This document shows positions 16,797-25,710 of a stretch of DNA of 40,572 nt, piece by piece. The position numbers were made by a program, and so were the translations under genes. Each line of letters opens with the position of its first letter. The first letter of the stretch is position 1. Under the pieces are notes generated by a model that saw nothing but the letters and a program-made list of their open reading frames with translations, was not told the origin of the DNA and ran no database searches. The stretch is from an uncultured Bacteroidales bacterium (GTDB taxonomy: Bacteria > Bacteroidota > Bacteroidia > Bacteroidales > UBA932), in NCBI GenBank assembly GCA_900319485.1, contig ONOQ01000014.1:1-40572 (forward strand), given 5' to 3'.

Positions 16797-16896
16797 GGGC
16801 AACGATTTACACGAAAACGGCTGTTTTTGTGCATTTCATTGACCAAATGGGCAACGAAACACACGAAATCGGCCTTTTTTGCACGTCTCGTTGCCC
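16797..16896. repeat. Tandem pair of 48-bp palindromic repeats
   Basis: Two 48-bp units (16797-16844 and 16849-16896) separated by 4 bp both start GGGCAACGA and share ACACGAAA, CGGC and TTTTTG blocks, with roughly three quarters of positions identical. Each unit is itself an imperfect palindrome: the second ends TCGTTGCCC, complementary to its own start. They lie in the 182-bp gap between the S41 and RNase R genes and seem to be non-coding. The rest of this gap holds a small hairpin near 16780 and the RNase R promoter. Confidence 0.75.
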
Positions 16897-16925
16897 CGAA
16901 CGGGCCGCGGCTGCCAAAAATTGCG

Positions 16926-16933
16926 TATCTTTG
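16926..16933 (+). promoter_or_regulatory. -7 promoter element of rnr
   Basis: TATCTTTG lies 19 nt before the ATG at 16953, giving a short A-rich leader (TAAAGATAAACAAGATATT). The box sits inside the longest open frame and argues against any start upstream of 16953. Confidence 0.65.
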
Positions 16934-16952
16934 TAAAGATAAACAAGATATT

Positions 16953-18956
16953 ATGTCAAGAAAAAGGCGTGGAGGCAGCCAGAAGCGGGCAAGCCGGCAG
17001 GAAAAGAGATCCAAGAAAAGAGTAGTTCCGGAGTATGTGGGCATCGCTCACATGTCCCGTGAGGGCTTTATCTTTGTGAAGGTTGAAGGGCAGGAGGACG
17101 ACATCTATGTCAAGGCCTCCAAAACCCGCGGCGCGCTGCACGGAGACACCGTGAGGGTGGCCGTTACCCAGGAAGGTAAGGGCCGGGAGAAACGCCGCAG
17201 CGGTGAAGTCATTGACATCATAGAGCGCTCCAACAAGCCTTTTGTGGGTATCCTTCACATTGTGGGCAAGCAGGCCTGGGTGCTTATGAGTTCCAAGACT
17301 ATGCCCTATGACATTTCCGTTCCGGTGCCGGAAGGCGCAGAGAGGGGAATGAAGGTGGCGGCCGTTGTGGACGGCTGGGAAAGGGGCGGAGGCCCTTACG
17401 GCCACGTTGTGGACGTGCTTGGCCTTCCCGGAGAGAACGAAACGGAAATGCACGCCATCCTGGCGGAATTCGGCCTGCCCTACAGGTTCAGCCCTGAAGT
17501 TGAGAATGCGGCCGATAAAATCCCCGATGAAATTACGGACAAGGACCGCAGCGGCAGAAAGGACTTCCGAAAGACTCTCACATTCACAATTGACCCCACG
17601 GACGCCAAAGACTTTGACGACGCCCTCAGTTTCAAAAAACTGGAGGACGGAAACTATGAGGTGGGGGTCCATATTGCCGATGTAACCTATTACGTGCAGC
17701 CAGGCACTCCCGTGGACAAGGAGGCCCAGGAGCGCGGAACATCCGTCTATCTTGTGGACAGGACCGTCCCTATGCTTCCGGAAAAACTCTCCAACAAACT
17801 CTGCTCCCTGCGTCCCGGAGAGGAGAAACTCACCTTCTCCACTGTTTTTGTAATCACTCCCCAGGGCAAGGTCCTGGACCAGTGGTTCGGCCGCACACAC
17901 ATCATTTCCGACTACCGCTTTGACTACGAGAAAGCCCAGTCCATCATAGAAGGCGCCAAACCGGAAGATGTCCCGGAGCCCATCCAGGAGGCCATTCTCA
18001 TCCTCAACAAACTGGCCCTCAAGTTCCGCGACCGCCGCTTCAAGAACGGCGCCGTTAACTTCGAGCGCCCTGAGATGAAGGTGGACATAGACGACAAAGG
18101 CAGGCCCATCGGCGTGCATCAGAAAATATCGGCCGAGGCAAACTGGCTCATAGAGGAGTTTATGCTGCTTGCAAACCGCACCGTTGCGGAATGGGTGGGC
18201 AAGGCAAAGCGCACCTTTGTATACCGCGTCCACGATGAACCAAATATGGAAAAACTTGCCGGCCTGAGGGACTTTGCCGGGCACTTCGGCTACAAGATGG
18301 GAGCGCTTGACGGCGGCCGTGACATAGCCCACGCCCTCAACGGCCTTATGGCCGATGCAAAGGACAAGCCCGAACTTGGCGCCATCCAGATCCTGGCCCT
18401 CCGCTCTATGGCAAAGGCATGTTACAGCGTGGACAATATCGGCCACTATGGCCTTGCGTTCCCTTACTATACGCACTTCACCTCCCCTATCCGCCGATAC
18501 CCCGATATGATGGTGCATAGGCTCCTTTCCCAGTACCTCAGGAAGGGTCCCAATGCCGATTCCATGTACTATGCCCAGCAGTGCAAGCACGCATCGGAGC
18601 GTGAAGTGGTTGCCGCCGAAGCCGAGCGTGAAAGCATCAAGTACAAACTGGTGGAGTTTATGCAGGACAAGATAGGCCAGGAATTCGACGGCCACGTGTC
18701 AGGCGTAACGGAATGGGGCGTTTACGTGGAGATCGAGCCCACCAAGATTGAGGGAATGATCCCCTACCGCACAATCAAGTGCGACTTCTTCATCTTTGAC
18801 CAGGACCACTACAGGGCCGTTGGAAAGCGTACCCGCAGGTCCATACGCCTTGGAGACCCTCTCCGCATCCGCGTGAAGGGCACGTCCCTGGAGCAGAAAA
18901 TCCTGGATTACGAACTTATTGAGGAAGATTTCTTATCACCCGCAGCCGGTAAGTGA
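16953..18956 (+). CDS. rnr: Ribonuclease R
   Basis: A 667-aa processive 3'-5' exoribonuclease that degrades structured RNA. It has a basic N-terminal tail (MSRKRRGGSQKRASRQEKR), cold-shock/OB domains (about 30-200), the RNB catalytic domain (about 240-570) with IDPTDAKDFDDALSF carrying the metal-binding aspartates, HFTSPIRRYPDMMVHR near its end, and an S1 domain (about 580-655, GHVSGVTEWGVYVEI). The start is set by the MSRKRR tail and the promoter; the frame continues 42 codons upstream through the repeat pair but is probably untranslated there. The 3' end overlaps the convergent porin gene by 41 bp. Confidence 0.95.
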   Translation: MSRKRRGGSQKRASRQEKRSKKRVVPEYVGIAHMSREGFIFVKVEGQEDDIYVKASKTRGALHGDTVRVAVTQEGKGREKRRSGEVIDIIERSNKPFVGILHIVGKQAWVLMSSKTMPYDISVPVPEGAERGMKVAAVVDGWERGGGPYGHVVDVLGLPGENETEMHAILAEFGLPYRFSPEVENAADKIPDEITDKDRSGRKDFRKTLTFTIDPTDAKDFDDALSFKKLEDGNYEVGVHIADVTYYVQPGTPVDKEAQERGTSVYLVDRTVPMLPEKLSNKLCSLRPGEEKLTFSTVFVITPQGKVLDQWFGRTHIISDYRFDYEKAQSIIEGAKPEDVPEPIQEAILILNKLALKFRDRRFKNGAVNFERPEMKVDIDDKGRPIGVHQKISAEANWLIEEFMLLANRTVAEWVGKAKRTFVYRVHDEPNMEKLAGLRDFAGHFGYKMGALDGGRDIAHALNGLMADAKDKPELGAIQILALRSMAKACYSVDNIGHYGLAFPYYTHFTSPIRRYPDMMVHRLLSQYLRKGPNADSMYYAQQCKHASEREVVAAEAERESIKYKLVEFMQDKIGQEFDGHVSGVTEWGVYVEIEPTKIEGMIPYRTIKCDFFIFDQDHYRAVGKRTRRSIRLGDPLRIRVKGTSLEQKILDYELIEEDFLSPAAGK

Positions 18957-19893
18957 TGCCGAAGGCAAAGTGATGCCCGAAGTTTGAGCAGGAGGCATCG
19001 GAATTGGTCCAGTAGACGGCGTGGAGGCGGATGTCGTCGTTCTTAAGCGGGAAGAATTCCACACCGCCGCCCACAGTCAGGAAGCGGGAACGCACGGGGA
19101 CAAAGTCCTCTGCAAAATCCTTGTTATAGTCAAAACTGCCCTTTGCGAAAAGAGTGGCCACGGGGAATTTGTACTCCACTTTTAGGATGGCGGAATAATC
19201 GGCCGCAAGATACTCCTTGGCAAGGCCCGTGCGGTAAAGGGCGTCCAGTTCAACGCCGAAGTTTCCGGCCTCGAACCTGTTGCCCAGGCCTATGTTCAGG
19301 AAGCCGCTGTGCAAGGGGTCGTCCATCCAGTTGGCGCTCCAGATGGTGTTCCACCAGGGGGCGATGCGGCCGTACCAGATGAGACCGGCGTGGAAGAGGT
19401 CATTGTAGCCGAAGCCAAGCGGAGACTGGGTGAACTGAAGGTAAAGGGTCTGCTCCGGCGCTATCTTGCATATTGCGTTGCCGCCTATTGCATAGACGTC
19501 CGGCATACGGTCGGCGAACATTCCCCAGTAATAAAGGTCAATGGGGGCGTCGTCAAATTCAAAACTGCCCACCATAATGGGCACTTTGCCGCCCTGGAGG
19601 GCCCAGTGATCGCTGATATCCCACCTGAGCCAGAGATGGTCCGTGGCGTTGAGGGGGATATTGGGGTTGTAAAGCGGCTTTGTAAAGCGCTGACGCCAGT
19701 AAAAGGAAAGATTGGGGCCGATATTTCCGCCGAGGATAAGGTTGAAATAATCGGCACGGATATTACCGGCATACTGACCGCCGACAATGGCGGTTTCATA
19801 CCCCAGACGGGTCTCCCCATAAAGTTGGTTCACCTGCGAAAATGCAGGCAGGGTGGCTATCAGCAGTAGTGTTGCTACAAAAAAGCGTTTCAT
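18916..19893 (-). CDS. Outer-membrane beta-barrel porin-like protein
   Basis: A 325-aa exported protein. The signal peptide MKRFFVATLLLIATLPAFSQ is followed by alternating aromatic and polar strands (YFNLILGGNIGPNLSFYWRQRF, FEVGNFGVELDALYRTG-like) and ends in a strand-like segment, HHFAFGITYRLRV. The layout resembles the phosphate-selective porin (OprO/OprP) superfamily, but the substrate cannot be inferred. I chose the ATG at 19893; a start at 19914 lies upstream of the -7 box. The last 41 bp overlap the end of rnr on the opposite strand, so the two messages are antisense to each other at their ends. Confidence 0.75.
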   Translation of the reverse strand: MKRFFVATLLLIATLPAFSQVNQLYGETRLGYETAIVGGQYAGNIRADYFNLILGGNIGPNLSFYWRQRFTKPLYNPNIPLNATDHLWLRWDISDHWALQGGKVPIMVGSFEFDDAPIDLYYWGMFADRMPDVYAIGGNAICKIAPEQTLYLQFTQSPLGFGYNDLFHAGLIWYGRIAPWWNTIWSANWMDDPLHSGFLNIGLGNRFEAGNFGVELDALYRTGLAKEYLAADYSAILKVEYKFPVATLFAKGSFDYNKDFAEDFVPVRSRFLTVGGGVEFFPLKNDDIRLHAVYWTNSDASCSNFGHHFAFGITYRLRVIRNLPQ

Positions 19894-19901
19894 AGTGCTT
19901 G

Positions 19902-19909
19902 CAAAGATA
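19902..19909 (-). promoter_or_regulatory. -7 promoter element of the porin-like gene
   Basis: TATCTTTG on the minus strand lies 8 nt (CAAGCACT) before the ATG at 19893, so the transcript should be leaderless or nearly so. It lies 4 nt from the terminator stretch of pgk. Confidence 0.65.
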
Positions 19910-19912
19910 CGC

Positions 19913-19943
19913 AAAAAAGGCCGATTTTACTAAACCGGCCTTT
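19913..19943 (-). terminator. Rho-independent terminator of pgk
   Basis: On the minus strand an 8-bp stem (AAAGGCCG with CGGCCTTT, 12-nt loop) ends in a run of six T. It lies 21 nt after the pgk stop codon and just before the porin promoter. Confidence 0.75.
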
Positions 19944-19963
19944 AATTCTTAGAGAATGGATGA

Positions 19964-21217
19964 TTAGTCCTGGATGGCAGCGATGCCGGGGAGGATCTTG
20001 CCCTCGATGGCTTCCAGCATTGCGCCGCCGCCGGTGGAGACGTAACTCACTTTGTCGGCGAAGCCCATCTGGGTAACTGCTGCAACGGAGTCACCGCCGC
20101 CCACGAGGGTATAAGCGCCCTGAGCGGTGGCATCGGCCAGGTCCTGAGCAATCTGAAGGGTTCCCTTTGCAAAGTTGGGGAGTTCGAAAACGCCCACGGG
20201 ACCGTTCCAGAGGATGGTCTTGGACTTCATAATGATCTCTCTCCAGATCTCAAGCGATGCGGGAGAAGCATCCATGCCTTCCCATTCGTCGGGAATCTGG
20301 TCGATGGGGAAGATCTGGCGGGGAGTGTCGTTATCAAAGGACTGGCCGCAAACGGTGGCAACGCTCAGGGAGAGGTTTACGCCGCGCTCCTTGGCTTCCT
20401 TCATGATCTCAAGGGCATCGGGAATCAGTTCATCCTCGTGGAGGGACTGGCCGATATGACCGCCCTGAGCCTTGATGAAGGTGTAACCCATACCGCCGCC
20501 GATGATGAGGTTGTCAACCTTTCCGACGAGGTTTTTCAGGACTGCAAGTTTGGAACTTACCTTGGAGCCGCCGATGATTGCGGTGAGGGGACGCTGGGCG
20601 TTCTTCAGAACGTTGTCAATAGCCTTTATCTCACCTTCCATCAGGTAGCCGAACATCTTGTCATTGGGGAAGTACTCTGCGATGAGCGCGGTTGAACCAT
20701 GCGCGCGGTGGGCAGTGCCGAAGGCATCATTGATGTAGCAGTCGGCATAACTTGCGAGAGTCTTCACGAACTCCTTCTGGGAAGCCTTCACGGCTGCCTT
20801 TGCGGCTTTCTTTTCCTCGTCTGATGCGTCCTCTGCAAGACCGCGGGGTTTGCCTTCTTCCTCTGCGTAGTAGCGGAGGTTTTCAAGGAGGAGGACCTCA
20901 CCGGGCTTAAGGGCATCGGCCTGAGCCTTTGCCTTCTGGCAGTCATCGGCAAACTGTACGGGAACGCCAAGGCATTCTGACACGCGGGCCACGATGTGCT
21001 TCAGGCTGAACTTGGGATCTACCTTCTTGGGACGGCCAAGGTGGGACATGATGATGAGGGAGCCGCCTTCTGCGAGAACCTTCTTGAGGGTGGGCATAGC
21101 CCTGCGGATACGGGTGTCGTCGGTGATCTCAAACTTGTCGTTGAGGGGAACGTTGAAATCTACGCGGACGATGGCGCGCTTTCCGGCAAAATTGTACTTG
21201 TCAATAAACTGTTGCAT
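19964..21217 (-). CDS. pgk: Phosphoglycerate kinase
   Basis: A 417-aa glycolytic enzyme transferring phosphate from 1,3-bisphosphoglycerate to ADP. It has RVDFNVPLN near the N-terminus, SHLGRPK (substrate arginine), [12 protein letters not shown], the hinge region GGSKVSSK, and the nucleotide-binding GPVGVFE...GGGDSVAA near the C-terminus. The usual family length is about 390-420. It is a single-gene transcript with its own promoter (21252-21259) and terminator (19913-19943), divergent from the methyltransferase gene. Confidence 0.97.
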   Translation of the reverse strand: MQQFIDKYNFAGKRAIVRVDFNVPLNDKFEITDDTRIRRAMPTLKKVLAEGGSLIIMSHLGRPKKVDPKFSLKHIVARVSECLGVPVQFADDCQKAKAQADALKPGEVLLLENLRYYAEEEGKPRGLAEDASDEEKKAAKAAVKASQKEFVKTLASYADCYINDAFGTAHRAHGSTALIAEYFPNDKMFGYLMEGEIKAIDNVLKNAQRPLTAIIGGSKVSSKLAVLKNLVGKVDNLIIGGGMGYTFIKAQGGHIGQSLHEDELIPDALEIMKEAKERGVNLSLSVATVCGQSFDNDTPRQIFPIDQIPDEWEGMDASPASLEIWREIIMKSKTILWNGPVGVFELPNFAKGTLQIAQDLADATAQGAYTLVGGGDSVAAVTQMGFADKVSYVSTGGGAMLEAIEGKILPGIAAIQD

Positions 21218-21251
21218 AGTATATATTGGTTTACATTTATTGTCTAACCTA

Positions 21252-21259
21252 CAAATTTA
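21252..21259 (-). promoter_or_regulatory. -7 promoter element of pgk
   Basis: TAAATTTG on the minus strand matches TAnnTTTG and lies 34 nt before the pgk ATG. The AT-rich leader (ATGTAAACCAATATATACT just before ATG) has no Shine-Dalgarno sequence. The divergent methyltransferase promoter lies 13 bp away. Confidence 0.65.
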
Positions 21260-21272
21260 GTAATAATTTCCG

Positions 21273-21280
21273 TATCTTTG
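21273..21280 (+). promoter_or_regulatory. -7 promoter element of the methyltransferase gene
   Basis: TATCTTTG lies 20 nt before the ATG at 21301. An ATG at 21294 is out of frame with the gene and was not used. Confidence 0.65.
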
Positions 21281-21300
21281 CATAGATTAAGTTATGAATT

Positions 21301-22248
21301 ATGGCCGTAGAATTCCCCGCAACTTATTGGAAAGATTATGAACTGCTGGACTCCGGAAATGGAGAGAAACTGGAGCGCTTTGGAAAATATGTGCTCCGCC
21401 GTCCGGAGCCAAAGGCCCTTTGGACGCCTTCTATGCCTGAGGCCGATTGGAAGCGCCTCTCACACGTAGTTTTCAGGCCCGGCGCAGGATTTGGAAAGGC
21501 GGGGAAGGAAGACAGCGGCACCTGGGAGAAGTCAAAGCGGATGGACGACCAATGGGGAATAGTCTATAACGGTGAGCAGGACCCCGAGACCCACGCGGCC
21601 AGTGACCTTCACATCAGTCTCCGCCTTGGCCTTACCTCCTTCAAGCACGTTGGCGTGTTCCCGGAGCAGGCCCCAAACTGGGAATTCATCTACAGGGAGA
21701 CATCCCGTCTTGTGCGTATCCATAAGGCAAACGGCCTTCCCGCCCCCAAGGTCCTTAACCTCTTTGCCTACACCGGTGCCGCATCCCTTGCAGCCAAGTG
21801 CGCCGGGGCCGATGTAACCCATCTGGACTCCGTGCGCCAGGTTGTCACCTGGGCCCGTGAAAATATGGAGCGGAGCGGTCTTGACGGCATCCGCTGGGTG
21901 GTGGAAGACGCCCTCAAGTTTGCAAAACGTGAGGCAAAGCGCGGCAACAAGTATGATGGAATCATCCTGGATCCTCCGGCTTACGGCCATGGTCCGGACG
22001 GAGAGAAGTGGAAACTGGACGAACTCCTCTTCGGCCTCCTGCAGAATGTATCGGCCATACTCTCTGAAAGGGACGCCTTTATGGTGCTCAACCTCTATTC
22101 AAACGGCTACAGCGCCGCCCTCGGGGAGACCGTGGTCCGCGAAGCCTTCCACGGCGCATTCAAGGAAATGACTTCCGGAGAACTTGCCTTCACAGACTCC
22201 TTCGGGAAGGTCCTTCCCCTCAGCATTTACGTACGCCTGAAGCGGTAG
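21301..22248 (+). CDS. Class I SAM-dependent methyltransferase (RlmI/RlmK-like)
   Basis: A 315-aa protein. The C-terminal Rossmann methyltransferase domain has the SAM-binding motif KVLNLFAYTGAASLAAKCAG (about residues 150-168), the acidic THLDSVRQVV, and the catalytic-type motif GIILDPPAYG (about 220-229). This is the PF10672-like group that includes rRNA cytosine and guanine methyltransferases (RlmI, RlmK/L). The N-terminal 90 residues, rich in W and aromatics, are not a clear PUA domain. An rRNA target is the best guess. It is monocistronic and ends at a strong bidirectional terminator. Confidence 0.85.
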   Translation: MAVEFPATYWKDYELLDSGNGEKLERFGKYVLRRPEPKALWTPSMPEADWKRLSHVVFRPGAGFGKAGKEDSGTWEKSKRMDDQWGIVYNGEQDPETHAASDLHISLRLGLTSFKHVGVFPEQAPNWEFIYRETSRLVRIHKANGLPAPKVLNLFAYTGAASLAAKCAGADVTHLDSVRQVVTWARENMERSGLDGIRWVVEDALKFAKREAKRGNKYDGIILDPPAYGHGPDGEKWKLDELLFGLLQNVSAILSERDAFMVLNLYSNGYSAALGETVVREAFHGAFKEMTSGELAFTDSFGKVLPLSIYVRLKR

Positions 22249-22289
22249 TCTTCCTGGCACAAAACCTACTGTCAATCAACCACTTACAC

Positions 22290-22323
22290 AAAGTCGGGTG
22301 CACCTGTAGGTGCACCCGACTTT
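22290..22323. terminator. Bidirectional terminator
   Basis: A perfect 15-bp stem (22290-22304 with 22309-22323) around loop TGTA, with A-rich left and T-rich right flanks (ACAAA..., ...TTTT), lies between two convergent genes. It can terminate both the methyltransferase message and the DUF2723 message. Confidence 0.85.
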
Positions 22324-22348
22324 TCGTAAATCACTCAGACTCAGACGT

Positions 22349-25300
22349 TTAATCGGCAGACTTCAGCAAGGCGTCGAATGTGGATGTCAGGGATTCTGAG
22401 AGGTCCGTGTCTCCGTACTGCTTGCAAACATCGGCGATGTAGAGGAGAACGCGGCCGGACTGCTCGAATTCGTTCATCCCGAGGCTGCCCCAGTTGATAT
22501 AGAAACAGGCCGATTCCATCAGGGCGTCCGTCATCTTCACGGCTAACTCATGGGCCTTGTCCTGGGCGCCAAGATAGTAGTAGTTCTCTATCATCTGGGC
22601 AACCATATAATCGTTGCCGGCAAAACCAAGGGAAATACTCTCAAGAGGGAAATTCTCCTCCGGGAAGTTCTCCTGGCAAAGGTCCATTATCTCTATGGCT
22701 TTTTCATCCTCTCCTTCGTCTATGAGGGCGTTGGCAACGGTGAGGAACATCTGCCTCTGGCCAAGTACGCCAAGGAAGGTGTAATTGTTCTGGTAGTCCA
22801 CAAACCAGTCCGTGCGCTTGAGGGCGTCCCACTTGTACTTTGTCTTGAAATCATTGTACAGTTGAAGGGCGTCCACCTTTCCGGCGTCCGTGGATGAAAT
22901 CTTGTTCTTGATGGGCGTGAAGCGGTAGGAGTAGCCGTCATACATAAGGTAATCCTTGATACCCACGTTGAGGTCTCCGCCCTGGTTCAGGACGTGCAGC
23001 GGCCTGTCCCACTCATATCCGTCCAGGAGGTCCAGGAGGAATATTTCCGGCTTGGAAAGGTAGTTCTTGTCCTTGGACATAGTGAGGACTATGTGCTCCG
23101 GGATCTGATCGGCAAACTTCTCCGGGACAATTCCGTATTTCAGGCAGTTCTCCTTGTTCACCGGCATCACTATGTTCCGGGCGCAGATGAAGTCGTACTT
23201 GCCGCCGCCTTCGAATACCGCCTTCATCTTGGGATCCTTGAACACCTCCATTACGTCGTGGAGGAACATAGGAGAGCCGTCGTCGTACTGGATGGTCACA
23301 AACTCGTTGGTGCCGTAGAGGTACTGGCTCTGGGGCACTGTGAGAGGCAGCGGGGCGCTCTCGTTGCAGGCCCATTTCATCTGGTCAATGTACCAGTCCG
23401 TGCCAAGCAGGGAGGTGTTCACAACGCGGACATCCGTGCGTATGCCTTCCACCTCCTGGGCATACCAGAGAGGGAATGTATCGTTGTCTCCGTGTGTTAC
23501 AAGATAACCGTTGGGGCCTACGGAATTGAGGTAGTTGGTGGCCATCTCAACTGCCGTGTAGCGGTTAGATCGGTTGTGGTCATCCCAGTTCTGGGCGGCC
23601 ATAAGCGCGGGAACGCCCATACAGAGCACCCCAACTCCCGTTGCCACCAGTTTCTCCCTGCCCTTGAGGGCATCCGTAATCCACTGGTAAAGGCCCAGCA
23701 CGCCAAGGCCGATCCATATTGCGAACATATAGAAGGAACCCGCGTACGCATAATCCCTTTCACGCACCTGGTACGGCGGCTGGTTAAGGTACAGCACAAT
23801 GGCAATGCCCGTCATAAAGAACATAAGGAACACCAGCCAACTGCCCCTCTTGTCTTTGTCGAACTGGAAAACAAGGCCGACAATTCCAAGGAGAAGCGGC
23901 AGGAAGAAGTAGTGGTTCTTGCCCTTGTTCTCACGCAGCGGCGCCGGGGCGTTGCTCTGGTCCCCCAGCCTGATGGCATCCAGGAAGCCTATTCCGCTTT
24001 CCCAGTTGCCGTCAAAGACATTGCCCGGCACGGGACTGTGGATGTCGTTCTGGCGCCCCACGAAGTTCCACATAAAGTAGCGCCAGTACATCCAGTTGAG
24101 TTGGTAGTCGAAGAAGTATGCAAGGTTGGCCCCGAAGGTGGGCTTGCGGGTTTTGGTGCCGCGCACCCTGGTTCCCTTGCCCTGGGTGTACATCTCATAG
24201 AACTCCGCATAACGGGGATCCGACGACGACCACATCCTGGGGAAGAGCATCTTGCCTTCCGGCTTGTAGATGGCTTCCGTGGGAGCATCGGCCTTTATGT
24301 ACTTGCCGTTCATGGGAGCCCAGTACTTGGAGTTGTCAAGGTCATAGGGGGCGTCCCAGTACTGACCGTAGAGGAGCGGCGTGGAACCGTACTGCTCACG
24401 GCTGAGGTAACGGACAAGCGTGTAGGGGTTGTCGGGCTGGTACTCGTTGGTGGGCGTTTTCACGCTGGAGCGGATAATCACTATTGAGAACAGGCTGAAG
24501 CCCATAACCAGCGTTGTGACGCAGAGGAGCACGGTGTTCCAGAACACCCTTCCTTTCTTAAGAGTTGCAAACAGTCCCCAGAAGCAAAGGGCCAGAAGCG
24601 CTACCATGAAGAACAGCGCGCCGCTGTTGTAGGGAAGGCCGAAGCCGTTCACGAACAGGCGGTCCACCCCTGCCGCAACCTTGGGAAGGTAAGGGATGAA
24701 GAGGTAAACCAGCAGGAACTCTATCACGACGCCTATGAGGAATATGCCGATGAGTTTCTTGAAAGGCAGGCTCTTGTCCTCGTTCATCCGGTAATAGTAC
24801 ATAAATACGAAGGCCGGAATGGTAAGGAGGTTCAGAAGGTGAACGCCGATGGAAAGACCCATCAGGAAAGCGATGAGAACTATCCAGCGGTTTGCGTGAG
24901 GCTGGTCTGCGGTGTCATACCACCGGCACATTGCCCAGAAGACCACCGCCGTGAAAAGGGAACTCATGGCATACACCTCTCCCTCGACGGCGCTGAACCA
25001 GAAGGTGTCGGAGAAGCAGTAAGCCATTGCGCCAACTGCACCGGAAGCAAGGATTGCTATTGACTGGCCGATGGAATAACCCTCAGGAGTCTTGACAACA
25101 AGTCTCCTTGCAAAGAACACTATTGTAAGGTACAGGAAAAAGATGGTGAGACCGCTCAGGATGGCATTCATGGCGTTCACCGCCACGGCGGCGTGCGCGG
25201 CGTCAAAGGGAATTGTAAAGAAGCGTGCCAGCAGTTGGAACACGGGGTTTCCCGGGGGGTGACCCACTTCCAGTTTGTATGACGAAGCGATGAACTCACC

Positions 25301-25414
25301 GCAGTCCCAGAAGGATGCCGTGGGCTCTATAGTGGCCAGATACGTGGCGCACGATGCCACCAGCACCGCCACAGCCACAATCCAGTTCCACTTATTGAAT
25401 GTTTTCCTGTCCAT
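22349..25414 (-). CDS. DUF2723 membrane protein (TMEM260-like putative protein O-glycosyltransferase)
   Basis: A 1021-aa protein. The N-terminal half has about 10-12 membrane helices, and the C-terminal half is soluble and probably periplasmic, with a helical repeat-like end (about 870-1020). Near the N-terminus EPTASFWDCGEFIASSYKLEVG then HPPGNPVFQL match the hallmark of DUF2723: an acidic residue in the first loop plus HPPG. DUF2723 includes animal TMEM260, described as a protein O-mannosyltransferase, and it belongs to the GT-C fold. A role in O-glycosylation of exported proteins is therefore plausible but unproven. Its promoter lies in a hairpin after the ACP gene, and its end faces a strong terminator. 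Confidence 0.88.
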   Translation of the reverse strand: MDRKTFNKWNWIVAVAVLVASCATYLATIEPTASFWDCGEFIASSYKLEVGHPPGNPVFQLLARFFTIPFDAAHAAVAVNAMNAILSGLTIFFLYLTIVFFARRLVVKTPEGYSIGQSIAILASGAVGAMAYCFSDTFWFSAVEGEVYAMSSLFTAVVFWAMCRWYDTADQPHANRWIVLIAFLMGLSIGVHLLNLLTIPAFVFMYYYRMNEDKSLPFKKLIGIFLIGVVIEFLLVYLFIPYLPKVAAGVDRLFVNGFGLPYNSGALFFMVALLALCFWGLFATLKKGRVFWNTVLLCVTTLVMGFSLFSIVIIRSSVKTPTNEYQPDNPYTLVRYLSREQYGSTPLLYGQYWDAPYDLDNSKYWAPMNGKYIKADAPTEAIYKPEGKMLFPRMWSSSDPRYAEFYEMYTQGKGTRVRGTKTRKPTFGANLAYFFDYQLNWMYWRYFMWNFVGRQNDIHSPVPGNVFDGNWESGIGFLDAIRLGDQSNAPAPLRENKGKNHYFFLPLLLGIVGLVFQFDKDKRGSWLVFLMFFMTGIAIVLYLNQPPYQVRERDYAYAGSFYMFAIWIGLGVLGLYQWITDALKGREKLVATGVGVLCMGVPALMAAQNWDDHNRSNRYTAVEMATNYLNSVGPNGYLVTHGDNDTFPLWYAQEVEGIRTDVRVVNTSLLGTDWYIDQMKWACNESAPLPLTVPQSQYLYGTNEFVTIQYDDGSPMFLHDVMEVFKDPKMKAVFEGGGKYDFICARNIVMPVNKENCLKYGIVPEKFADQIPEHIVLTMSKDKNYLSKPEIFLLDLLDGYEWDRPLHVLNQGGDLNVGIKDYLMYDGYSYRFTPIKNKISSTDAGKVDALQLYNDFKTKYKWDALKRTDWFVDYQNNYTFLGVLGQRQMFLTVANALIDEGEDEKAIEIMDLCQENFPEENFPLESISLGFAGNDYMVAQMIENYYYLGAQDKAHELAVKMTDALMESACFYINWGSLGMNEFEQSGRVLLYIADVCKQYGDTDLSESLTSTFDALLKSAD

Positions 25415-25426
25415 ATTATATACAAT

Positions 25427-25460
25427 AAGCCTGCAAAGTTAACAAAAACTTTGCAGGCTT
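25427..25460 (-). promoter_or_regulatory. Hairpin containing the DUF2723 promoter
   Basis: A perfect 14-bp inverted repeat (25427-25440 with 25447-25460, 6-nt loop) lies between the ACP stop and the DUF2723 start. On the minus strand it could slow or end ACP transcription, although no T-run follows. The same DNA contains TAACTTTG (25441-25434), a full TAnnTTTG match 19 nt before the DUF2723 ATG, so terminator-like hairpin and promoter overlap. Confidence 0.6.
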
Positions 25461-25467
25461 GAAAATA

Positions 25468-25707
25468 CTAAAGGGCTGCAAGGACTGCATCACATACCTC
25501 TCCTACGGTTTTGGGAAGGGGTGCGTTGTCCGGGAAGCGCATCTTGAACTTCTCCTCAGCGGCAAGGGAAAGGAGCATCATCGTGAGAGAGTCAATACCA
25601 AGGCCGGTGGTAAGAGGAGTGTCAAAAGTTACATCTGTGAGGTCCGTATTGGGCCTGATGACGGAAATAACTTCCTTAAGACCGTCAAAAACTTCCTGTC
25701 TTGTCAT
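25468..25707 (-). CDS. Acyl carrier protein (dedicated, non-FAS type)
   Basis: A 79-aa carrier protein with the phosphopantetheine attachment serine S40 in GLGIDSLTMM and a helical, acidic ACP profile. It differs from housekeeping AcpP, which has the motif LGADSLD. It begins 3 nt after the stop of the acyltransferase-ligase fusion, so the two are one operon. The obvious reading is that the ligase loads a fatty acid on this carrier and the acyltransferase domain then uses it. In Caulobacter a separate ACP (AcpR) serves ceramide synthesis, and this gene may be its counterpart. Confidence 0.9.
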   Translation of the reverse strand: MTRQEVFDGLKEVISVIRPNTDLTDVTFDTPLTTGLGIDSLTMMLLSLAAEEKFKMRFPDNAPLPKTVGEVCDAVLAAL

Positions 25708-25710
25708 AAC

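Noticed and set aside
16827-16952. N-terminal extension of RNase R through the repeat region
   Set aside because: The -7 box and the conserved basic N-terminus place the start at 16953. The extension would translate the palindromic repeats and promoter.
16956-18695. A 579-codon open frame antisense to rnr
   Set aside because: It lies fully opposite a clear RNase R gene, has no recognisable domain and is histidine/valine-rich. This is the usual shadow of GC-rich third codon positions.
22994-24487. A 497-codon open frame antisense to the DUF2723 gene
   Set aside because: It has no promoter, domain or start context, and its composition is typical of a reverse-strand shadow.
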